DNA from: Pseudogracilibacillus sp.
Lineage (GTDB): Bacteria > Bacillota > Bacilli > Bacillales > Amphibacillaceae
Length of the DNA stretch: 64,000 nt
Reading direction: 5' to 3'
Assembly: GCA_026169815.1 (NCBI GenBank)
Contig: JAPFDT010000012.1
Span: 168,981-232,980 of the forward strand
Shown in pieces: positions 57,416 to 64,000 of the stretch. The position numbers and the translations under genes are program-made. Position 1 is the stretch's first letter; every line of letters begins with the position of its first letter. The notes under the pieces were generated by a model. It had not been told where the DNA came from. It searched no databases and saw only the letters and a list, made by a program, of their open reading frames with translations.

Positions 57416-58499
57416 TAAGACGGAGATATCGGCTTTTCAACTCGTATTTTTATTAATTCACGTACAAATTGGTGTTGGGATCATTAATTTACCATATGAT
57501 ATATTTTTAAAAGCAAATAGTGATGCCTGGATTTCCATTTTATTATCAGGTATGTTCATTCAATTAATTATTTTAGGTTATAGCTTTTTAATCAAACGTT
57601 TTCCAAATTATACAATTTATGACATGCATTTAACTTTACTTGGAAAATGGATTGGCAGTTTGATTATAATTGTTTATATCTTATTTTATATTATGTCAGG
57701 TAGTCTCGTTTTGGCTAACTTTGTCTATTATATTAAAACATGGTTAATGCCAAGGACCCCTAGCTGGGTTTTGATAGGTCTAATGGGCTTAGGCGCTATT
57801 TTTATTTTAAAAGAAAATCTGCAAATTATTGCCCGATTTTTAGTTTTATGTTCTGTTTTTTTGATTGGATTTATCGTTGCAGCTTTTTACGCATTTAAAT
57901 TTGCTAATATAACGTTTATTTTACCTGTTGGTTCAAGCGGAATAACGGCAATAACAAAAGGTATAGCACCTAGTTTCCTTTCTTTTCAAGGATTCGAAAT
58001 GCTACTTATTTTTTTTCCTTTTGTAAAAGCGAGCAATAGAACAATCATTAAATCTGCTTCAATTGCCAATCTTTTCGTAACATTATTTTACACATTACTC
58101 GTGCTTGTTAGTTTACTTTTCTTTAGTAAAGATGAATTAAAACTCGTTCCAGAACCTGTTTTATATTTAATTAAAGCTTTTTCGTTTCGAATTATTGAAC
58201 GTCCCGATTTATTATTTACTTCAATGTGGATTGTGCTTGTCGCCACTTCATTTATCGTGTTTGTTTATGGAGCTACGCTTGGAGTAATGACATTGACGAA
58301 AACTACGCGATTAAATTATGTTATCACCATTCTTACCGTTATTTGTTTTATTATTGCGTTAAACATAAAAGGCGTTTATAACACATCAAATGCCTCTACA
58401 TTATTTCATATGTATCTCATTCCAATATTTATTTTTTTCCCATTATTTCTGCTTGTCGTATCTTTAATTCGTCGAAAAAAGGAAGTGAATAATGAATGA
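57408..58499 (+). CDS. gerAB: Spore germination receptor subunit B (GerAB family)
   Basis: 363-residue integral membrane protein of the amino-acid permease-like GerAB family, thought to bind the germinant. It starts MINKTEISAFQLVFLLIHVQIGVGIINLPY and has about ten membrane segments, among them SGSLVLANFVYYIKTWLMP and FLSFQGFEMLLIFFPFVK. The ATG at 57408 lies inside the last codons of the A gene, and the stop overlaps the C gene by 4 bases. Confidence 0.92.
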   Translation: MINKTEISAFQLVFLLIHVQIGVGIINLPYDIFLKANSDAWISILLSGMFIQLIILGYSFLIKRFPNYTIYDMHLTLLGKWIGSLIIIVYILFYIMSGSLVLANFVYYIKTWLMPRTPSWVLIGLMGLGAIFILKENLQIIARFLVLCSVFLIGFIVAAFYAFKFANITFILPVGSSGITAITKGIAPSFLSFQGFEMLLIFFPFVKASNRTIIKSASIANLFVTLFYTLLVLVSLLFFSKDELKLVPEPVLYLIKAFSFRIIERPDLLFTSMWIVLVATSFIVFVYGATLGVMTLTKTTRLNYVITILTVICFIIALNIKGVYNTSNASTLFHMYLIPIFIFFPLFLLVVSLIRRKKEVNNE

Positions 58500-59638
58500 A
58501 CTATCAAAAACTACTCCCTTTATTTTTCGTTATGACATGTCTTGTTATTCTCACTGCATGTTGGGATCAAAGACTCTTAAGGGATCAAAGTTTAATTTTA
58601 GCAATTGGCTATGATAAAGCAGAAAATAACGCACTAAAAAAAACAGTCACTTTTCCTAAAAACACTAATGCAGGAAGTCAAAATGATGAACAAAACTTAT
58701 CAGAACAAGGAAGCAATACATTATCCGTAATAGGAAATACAGTAAAAAATGCTGAGAATAAAATGGATGAAAGTATTACTGAAAAATTTGACCGTTCTAA
58801 AGCAAGGGTAATTATATTCGGCACAGATTTAGCGGAAGAGGGAATTTTCTCGACACTAGATTCGGTTTATCGTGATTTGCGGGGGCCTTTACATGCAAAT
58901 GTTGTTATCTTTAATGGTGAAGCAGAAGATGCACTAAATATTAAATCAGATCAAGCGGCCATCACTAGTGATCTTTATGGTGATCTACTTGAAAGTGCGG
59001 ATAAAGCTGGCATTACTAAAAATAAAAGTGTCCAACATGCTTGCCCAATTATATTAGGTGAAGGAAAAGATCTTGTACTCCCTTACCTCTCAATTGATGA
59101 ACCCAAAGATGAGGTAGTTGTTGAAGGAGTTGCCTTATTTCATAAAGATAAAATGGTTGGATCTTTAAATATTTATCAATCAACTATGTTTCTTCTCTTA
59201 TCTAAACAACTTGCTAAATATACTTCCCTTAACTTTGAAGTGAATGATAAAGAAAAAGATCCTATCAAAAGATTCGTTGATTTTAAAGTGCAAAAAAATA
59301 AACGTCATATTGAATTAAACACAGACGATGAGGATATACATGCAAAGATAAAGATGGAAATAGATATTGAAATTGATGAATATGCTGCAAATCATTTGTC
59401 AGATGAAAAAAAGATGAATAAGCTAAGAAGAAAAATCGAACATAAATTAAACGAATTAGCGGAAGAAACAATCACTGTTACTCAAGAAGCAAATAGTGAC
59501 GTATTAGGTTTAGGAGAAATGTTAAAAGCATATCATTACAATGTATGGGAAAAAATTAATTGGGAAGAAGTATATCCAGAAATGAATATCGACGTTGATT
59601 TCTCCGTAAATATTATTCGCCATGGTCTTTTAAATTAA
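58496..59638 (+). CDS. gerAC: Spore germination receptor lipoprotein subunit C (GerAC family)
   Basis: 380-residue lipoprotein: signal LVILTAC followed by WDQRLLRDQSLILAIGYDK, the Ger(x)C hallmark WD near the lipidated cysteine, then three mixed domains ending in the conserved NVWEKINWEEVYPEMNIDV segment. It should be anchored outside the spore inner membrane with the A and B subunits. Completes the operon in the usual A-B-C order. Confidence 0.93.
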   Translation: MNYQKLLPLFFVMTCLVILTACWDQRLLRDQSLILAIGYDKAENNALKKTVTFPKNTNAGSQNDEQNLSEQGSNTLSVIGNTVKNAENKMDESITEKFDRSKARVIIFGTDLAEEGIFSTLDSVYRDLRGPLHANVVIFNGEAEDALNIKSDQAAITSDLYGDLLESADKAGITKNKSVQHACPIILGEGKDLVLPYLSIDEPKDEVVVEGVALFHKDKMVGSLNIYQSTMFLLLSKQLAKYTSLNFEVNDKEKDPIKRFVDFKVQKNKRHIELNTDDEDIHAKIKMEIDIEIDEYAANHLSDEKKMNKLRRKIEHKLNELAEETITVTQEANSDVLGLGEMLKAYHYNVWEKINWEEVYPEMNIDVDFSVNIIRHGLLN

Positions 59639-59714
59639 AAGTTTATTTTGATACGTTCACTAGCATATCCCAAAATTTTTACGGATTTTGCTTTCATATC
59701 ATTGAATTTGCTCT

Positions 59715-59745
59715 CCCGCCTCGGAACTTACTCTCTCGATGCGGG
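59715..59745 (+). terminator. Possible terminator after gerAC
   Basis: CCCGCCTCG pairs with CGATGCGGG (one mismatch) over a 13-base loop, 77 bases past the stop. There is no T-run beyond CTTCTCTT, so confidence is low. Confidence 0.35.
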
Positions 59746-59813
59746 CTTCTCTTCTAGATGAAAAGCACTTTCTCCTAAGTTATGATAACATGTAAAGCAA
59801 AGGAGGAGGCTTA

Positions 59814-60461
59814 ATGAATATTAAACCATTCTTAATTATTTTTGGGTGTTTATTTTTAGTATCATGTTCTAACAATCCATCATCCTCTAATGAAAAGGAA
59901 ACAAGGAGTAACAACAATGATGCAAGTGAATTATCTACAGACAACTTAGAAAAAGCTTATTTTGCTGGTGGATGTTTTTGGGGTGTAGAAGCTTATTTTG
60001 AACAAATTCCAGGTGTGTATGAAACTAGTTCTGGCTATGCTAATGGAACAGGAACAAATCCAACCTATATGGATGTCATCCAAGGTGATCAAGGATTCGC
60101 TGAAACAGTAGAAGTTATCTATGATGCAGATAGAGTAGGATTAAATGAATTATTAGCTTACTTTTTTGCTGTGATTGACCCAACAGTTCAAGATCAGCAA
60201 GGAAATGATGTTGGTGTTCAATACCGTACAGGCGTATATTATGTAAAAGAAGAGGAAGAAGCACTCATTCAAGAAGCATTTCTCAAAGAACAGGAAAATT
60301 ACGAAAAACCAATCGTAACAGAAGTATTACCTTTAGATAATTTTTACCTTGCAGAAGAAGAACACCAAGATTATTTAGCAAAAAATCCTAACGGCTATTG
60401 TCATATCGACTTAAATATATTAGATGACTTAGACGTCGATGAAAATGTTTATGAAAAATAA
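59814..60461 (+). CDS. msrA: Lipoprotein peptide-methionine (S)-sulfoxide reductase MsrA
   Basis: Repairs oxidised methionine. The 215-residue precursor has a lipoprotein signal (CLFLVSC, Cys18), a Ser/Asn linker, and a single MsrA domain with the catalytic GGCFWGVEAYFE, SGYANGTG, VQYRTGVYYV and a C-terminal cysteine in NPNGYCHI that can resolve the disulfide. It should act outside the membrane, unlike the ordinary cytoplasmic MsrA. AAGGAGGAGG precedes the ATG. Stand-alone, no MsrB partner in the window. Confidence 0.92.
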   Translation: MNIKPFLIIFGCLFLVSCSNNPSSSNEKETRSNNNDASELSTDNLEKAYFAGGCFWGVEAYFEQIPGVYETSSGYANGTGTNPTYMDVIQGDQGFAETVEVIYDADRVGLNELLAYFFAVIDPTVQDQQGNDVGVQYRTGVYYVKEEEEALIQEAFLKEQENYEKPIVTEVLPLDNFYLAEEEHQDYLAKNPNGYCHIDLNILDDLDVDENVYEK

Positions 60462-60513
60462 TTTTCTGAAGCATATTCTCTACGCAATGTCTTGACCAAT
60501 TAGTTAATTCCGT

Positions 60514-61125
60514 TTACTTAAACCAACCTTTTTCTTTAAAAAGCGAGATTGCTTCAATTCGGTTACTGACTTGGAGCTTATCTAATATAATGGACATATA
60601 ATTACGTACCGTTCCTGGTGATAAAAATAATTCGCCTGCGATTTCTTTCGTCGTTTTTCCTTCTGCAACGAGCGTTAATACTTCACTTTCTCGTTTACTT
60701 AATGGGTTTTTAAATAAGTGATCGTCACTGTATATAATATCGACTAATTCAGGTGCGTAAATTCGTTCATTATTCATAATAGTACGTATTGCTTCTGCTA
60801 ACTCTTCAATCGGACTATCTTTTAATAAATAACCACGAACTCCTGCTTTACGCGCACGTTCAAAATAACCAGGACGAGCGAAAGTCGTTAAAATGATCAT
60901 TTTACACGGGTGATTTTGCAAAGCTTCTGCTGCATCTAACCCATTCATTTTTGGCATTTCAATGTCCATTATACAAATGTCTGGGTTATGCTCCTCTACT
61001 AACGTAACTGCTTCTTCCCCATTTTGCGCTTTACCGACAACTTCAAAATCGTCTTCCATGCTTAATAATGCTTCAAGTGCTCCAAGTAACATGCCTTGAT
61101 CTTCCGCTATGACTATTTTAATCAT
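60514..61125 (-). CDS. desR: Response regulator DesR (NarL family)
   Basis: 203-residue two-component regulator. The receiver domain has acidic residues near the start (IAEDQ) and the phosphorylated Asp54 in CIMDIEMP, the same position as in B. subtilis DesR; the C-terminal LuxR-type helix-turn-helix is KRESEVLTLVAEGKTTKEIA. It follows desK with a 13-base gap and lies downstream of the desaturase gene, the B. subtilis des-desK-desR arrangement. Confidence 0.9.
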   Translation of the reverse strand: MIKIVIAEDQGMLLGALEALLSMEDDFEVVGKAQNGEEAVTLVEEHNPDICIMDIEMPKMNGLDAAEALQNHPCKMIILTTFARPGYFERARKAGVRGYLLKDSPIEELAEAIRTIMNNERIYAPELVDIIYSDDHLFKNPLSKRESEVLTLVAEGKTTKEIAGELFLSPGTVRNYMSIILDKLQVSNRIEAISLFKEKGWFK

Positions 61126-61138
61126 TTATTCATTCACC

Positions 61139-62260
61139 TCAATTTAGTTGTTTAATAATAGCTGGAACTATAATCGTTAATGTCGTTCCATTATTAACAT
61201 CTATCTTTACCTTACCATTTACAAACTCCAGTCTTTCTCGCATGCCATCTAAACCAGATCCCCTTAATCCCATTCCCTTTTGTTCAATTCCAACTCCATC
61301 ATCTTTTACTTCAATAATAAACGCACTTTTATTCTGAATAAAGGTAAGTTCACATGAAAGTGCTTCACTATGTTTGACAACATTTGTTACTGCTTCTTTC
61401 ATACACATACTTAAAATATTTTCAACTAGTGGTGGAATATCTTTAAATGTTTCATTACCATGATGGATGAACTCCATTTCTGCTGCTTTTAAAATTTGTT
61501 GGACACGAATTAACTCATCTTTTAGTTTTTTTGAACGCATATTTGAAACGAGTTCACGCACTTCTTTTAAAGCTGTACTAGCTGTAAGGCGTATATCACT
61601 TAATTCCTTTTTCGCCTTTTCATTTTCGGTTGTCATTAATTTCCCTACAAGGTCTGATTTTAAACCAATGAGCGAAAGCTTTTGACCGAGTGTATCATGA
61701 AGGTCACGAGCAATTCGCTGTCGTTCTTCGATGACGATTAATTCTGATATACGTTCACGCGCAACTTCAAGTTCACCTTCTAAATTATCTCGTTTATTTC
61801 TATTATATAAATGAAACGGCAATAAAACCGTTCCAATCACACATAAAATAACAAACGGTAATTGTGGTAAAAGCAAATCTAATTTAAAGAAAAAACCAAT
61901 ACCGACAGCGAGAATTGTTGTAAAAATATGTAACCCATACATAATAAAAAAACCAACTGTATGACGGATATTACCAATAAAAAAAGCGGTAAATAAAGCA
62001 AAATAAACAAAACCAAACAACAATGACATCGCAACATTAATCAACATCTCAAAGCTAAGCCACATATAAACTAAACCGCTTTTAGCTTTAAAAGAAAATA
62101 TATACGATAGAAAAAATAAAATTAATAATGAAATCCCTAGTAAAATTTCTACAAGTGATGAGGCACGAAAAATGAAGAAGAATGGTAAAAAACAAAATGC
62201 AATCCATGTGTATATACTAAGCCACGGATTTTTCGGAAAAATACTATACCATTTATGCAC
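61139..62260 (-). CDS. desK: Membrane thermosensor histidine kinase DesK
   Basis: 373-residue kinase with about five N-terminal membrane helices, a coiled linker, and the HisKA_3 motif RIARDLHDTLGQKLSLIG; counted from the GTG at 62260 the phospho-acceptor is His188, exactly as in B. subtilis DesK. The ATPase part shows EAVTNVVKHS and the G-rich KGMGLRGSGLDGMRERL. The GTG follows AGGAGGG; the longer ATG start would include the hairpin region. DesK switches from phosphatase to kinase when the membrane becomes too ordered in the cold. Confidence 0.9.
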   Translation of the reverse strand: MHKWYSIFPKNPWLSIYTWIAFCFLPFFFIFRASSLVEILLGISLLILFFLSYIFSFKAKSGLVYMWLSFEMLINVAMSLLFGFVYFALFTAFFIGNIRHTVGFFIMYGLHIFTTILAVGIGFFFKLDLLLPQLPFVILCVIGTVLLPFHLYNRNKRDNLEGELEVARERISELIVIEERQRIARDLHDTLGQKLSLIGLKSDLVGKLMTTENEKAKKELSDIRLTASTALKEVRELVSNMRSKKLKDELIRVQQILKAAEMEFIHHGNETFKDIPPLVENILSMCMKEAVTNVVKHSEALSCELTFIQNKSAFIIEVKDDGVGIEQKGMGLRGSGLDGMRERLEFVNGKVKIDVNNGTTLTIIVPAIIKQLN

Positions 62261-62311
62261 GTTATCGCCCTCCTTGATTATTTCTCTATTGTACAATATT
62301 TTACCATTTAA

Positions 62312-62340
62312 AACAGCCATCCCTAAAATAGATGGCTGTT
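62312..62340 (-). terminator. Hairpin between des and desK
   Basis: AACAGCCATC pairs exactly with GATGGCTGTT around a 9-base loop, and a short T-run follows on the minus strand. It should end most des transcripts, so that desKR is made at a lower level or from read-through. Confidence 0.75.
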
Positions 62341-62352
62341 CATTTAATAAAT

Positions 62353-63408
62353 TTATTTACTTTGCATCGTAGCATGTCGTCTTTTTTCATGACGAGCTAT
62401 TGTGTTATCCTTGCGTTCACGTCGTTTAAATTCATTAAACGTAATAAACACTTTATTTTCTGGGTCATACAATCGATAACGCAGAGAATCTAAACTTGTC
62501 TTCAATGTAATCGTTGTTGCATAATGCAATGGTGGTGTTTGTTCATGTGCTTCTTCTAAATGATAATTAGGAACGCGCGGTGCTAAGTGGTGAACGTGAT
62601 GATAACCGATATTACCCGTAATCCACTGTAAAACACGAGGCAGTTCATAATAAGAACTTCCTTCAACAGCTGCTTTCACATAATTCCAATCTGATTCCTC
62701 TTCAAAATAAGAATCTTCAAATGTATGTTGAATGTAAAATAACCAAATCCCTAATCCAGCCGCAATGTACATAGATACACCATGCACAAGTAAAAACGCT
62801 GTTAAACCTAGAAAGTAAATTAGCGCAATGACAGAGACGATTAAAATAATATTTGTTAAATACGTATTGTAACGCTCTTTTTTCTTCGCATCTTTTCGGT
62901 TCAAACGATTTGAACTAAGCACTAAATATAAAGGACCTAAGCCAAACATAACAACTGGATTACGATAGGCACGATAAGCAAATCGCTTCCATTTAGATGC
63001 TTCACTGAATTCTTCTACAGTCATAATCCAAATGTCACCGACTCCACGCTTATCCAAGTTCGAACTTGAAGCATGATGAATTGCATGTTCTCGTTTCCAT
63101 TTTTCATAAGGGAAAGATGTTAACACTCCTGTAATTGTTCCTAACACATCATTTCTTCGTTTGTTATGATAAAAGGAGCCATGTGTACAATCATGAAAAA
63201 TAATAAATGTTCTCACAATGAATCCAGATGCTAAAACAGCTAATCCTAATGCAAGCCATGGTGATACGGATAAACTCATGTAGGATAAAGTCCAAATTAA
63301 CAGTAATGGTGGAATCGTGTTCAATAATTGTATCGTACTTTTTTTATTATCTGCTTTCGTATAAGGTTTCACGCTTTGATGTAATTCTAACATTTTTCGT
63401 TTTGACAT
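62353..63408 (-). CDS. des: Membrane fatty acid desaturase (Des)
   Basis: 351-residue acyl-lipid desaturase that introduces a double bond into membrane phospholipid chains in the cold. The three histidine boxes are HDCTHG, HAIHH and HHVHH, which hold the di-iron centre, and four membrane helices are seen (LLLIWTLSYMSL, LALGLAVLASGFIV, IILIVSVIALIYFLG, LLVHGVSMYIAAGLG). GAGGAGGAA precedes the ATG. It is the likely target of the DesK-DesR pair directly downstream. Confidence 0.93.
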   Translation of the reverse strand: MSKRKMLELHQSVKPYTKADNKKSTIQLLNTIPPLLLIWTLSYMSLSVSPWLALGLAVLASGFIVRTFIIFHDCTHGSFYHNKRRNDVLGTITGVLTSFPYEKWKREHAIHHASSSNLDKRGVGDIWIMTVEEFSEASKWKRFAYRAYRNPVVMFGLGPLYLVLSSNRLNRKDAKKKERYNTYLTNIILIVSVIALIYFLGLTAFLLVHGVSMYIAAGLGIWLFYIQHTFEDSYFEEESDWNYVKAAVEGSSYYELPRVLQWITGNIGYHHVHHLAPRVPNYHLEEAHEQTPPLHYATTITLKTSLDSLRYRLYDPENKVFITFNEFKRRERKDNTIARHEKRRHATMQSK

Positions 63409-63439
63409 CGTATTCCTCCTCGATTTTCATTCTACCTTT

Positions 63440-63504
63440 ATTATATGAAATCAAAGAGAAAGTAATTAGACTTAAATGTCATGACTATTTCTTAACAAAT
63501 GTCA
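63440..63504 (-). promoter_or_regulatory. des promoter with candidate DesR boxes
   Basis: On the minus strand a perfect TATAAT (plus 63440-63445) lies 32 bases before the des start codon, but the -35 place (plus 63463-63468) reads TAATTA, far from consensus. Just upstream are two direct TGACATTT boxes (plus 63474-63481 and 63497-63504) spaced by 23 bases. A strong -10, poor -35 and upstream tandem boxes suit an activator-dependent promoter, presumably DesR. Confidence 0.5.
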
Positions 63505-63626
63505 TATATGAAAAAGAGGCTGGGACAAAACTGTTTTCATATATAAATATGTATTGATTAAATAATCGTTTCGGAAATATACTTCGCTTTCTTACGATTA
63601 GTCAAGTCCTTTTTTAAAAAATATAT

Positions 63627-63833
63627 ACTGAAAAGGAAAGTTATATTACCTATAGATTGGCTTGTAACACCGCAGTCCGAATATATTCCGCTTTCCACGG
63701 GCGAGTATCAAGCCTCCTCAGGCTTACGCCTTGCGGGGTCTTGATGAACTCTTACTTCCCGTAGGAGTCTCCATATATTCGGGCTGCTATGTTGAATGTT
63801 TTAAAGTTTCATTTGTGAATACACCTTTTCAGT
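63627..63833. repeat. Structured element family 1, module-1-only copy
   Basis: The central 116 bases (63672-63787) match module 1 of the elements at 10856-10971 and 16999-17114 in length and end sequence (GCAGTCCGAATATAT and ATATATTCGGGCTGC), and carry the same CTTGCGGGGTCT and TAGGAGTCTCC inner blocks. Outer arms ACTGAAAAGG (63627) and CCTTTTCAGT (63833) are inverted. Module 2 and the GCGACGTA ends are not seen up to the window edge, so this is a shorter form. The last 160 bases of the window show no gene. Confidence 0.78.
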
Positions 63834-64000
63834 ACGAAGAAACAAAACTTTAAAAATAGGCATACTAAATAAACCTTTCAAATGTATATTTTTTAAAAAG
63901 ATTATGCTATATTAAATATAATCATTTTATTGTTATGAATGCGTTGTGGCTATTTCATAATCATATAAAATGTTGTGCTGGATAAGGTGAAGGGCTATTC

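Noticed and set aside
63510..63540. Terminator-like motif AGAGGCTGGGACAAAAC upstream of des
   Set aside because: The sequence resembles one arm of a common Firmicutes terminator, but the matching arm is missing nearby and there is no gene ending here.

Overview
The window is a low-GC Firmicutes chromosome segment from an endospore-forming member of the Bacillaceae. The evidence is spore genes (spoIIB-like, spoVID, prkA, yhbH, spoVR, a gerA-type receptor operon with a sigma-G-like promoter), a valS T-box leader, RemA, and several blocks whose gene order I recognise from Bacillus subtilis. A species name cannot be given. TAXI-TRAP transport and a KamA-family enzyme whose pocket suggests an acidic substrate would fit a marine or halotolerant relative, but that is inference.

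Layout. (1) 1-10.6 kb, minus strand: the yicC-remA-gmk-rpoZ and coaBC-priA-fmt-rsmB-prpC-prkC block, with prkC cut by the window edge. (2) 10.7-17.5 kb: a Ca2+ P-type ATPase, rqcH and a LysR regulator, enclosed by two same-orientation copies of a structured 586/587-bp element. (3) 17.5-35.2 kb, minus strand: radC, spoIIB, folC, valS, spoVID, ysxC, lonA, clpX, tig and a ysoA-like gene, interrupted by plus-strand inserts (two overlapping RimK-like ATP-grasp genes, a histidine phosphatase and two small membrane proteins). The hemAXCDBL cluster expected between ysxC and spoVID is absent. (4) 35.4-42.3 kb: a DJ-1/PfpI protein with a cre-like site, a nitroreductase, a TAXI-TRAP operon and a KamA-family radical SAM enzyme. 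(5) 42.5-47.1 kb, plus strand: prkA-yhbH-spoVR as one cluster. (6) 47.2-55.8 kb: a PH-domain protein, a decaying locus with a frameshifted ASCH gene, a DHA2 drug exporter, a PepSY miniprotein, an rlmI-serpin-gpx operon, a VCBS-type protein and tatA. (7) 55.9-59.6 kb: gerAA-AB-AC. (8) 59.8-63.4 kb: a lipoprotein MsrA and des-desK-desR for membrane fluidity, then a shorter copy of the first repeat near the right edge.

The genes are mostly housekeeping (translation quality control, proteolysis, nucleotide and coenzyme synthesis) plus sporulation and germination. The least explained signals are two dispersed structured repeat families (one at an apparent synteny breakpoint), the paired ATP-grasp genes, the KamA-family enzyme with an Arg where lysine aminomutases have an Asp, and the frameshifted locus at 47.7-48.4 kb. 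All identities come from reading translations and motifs; no database search or alignment program was run.
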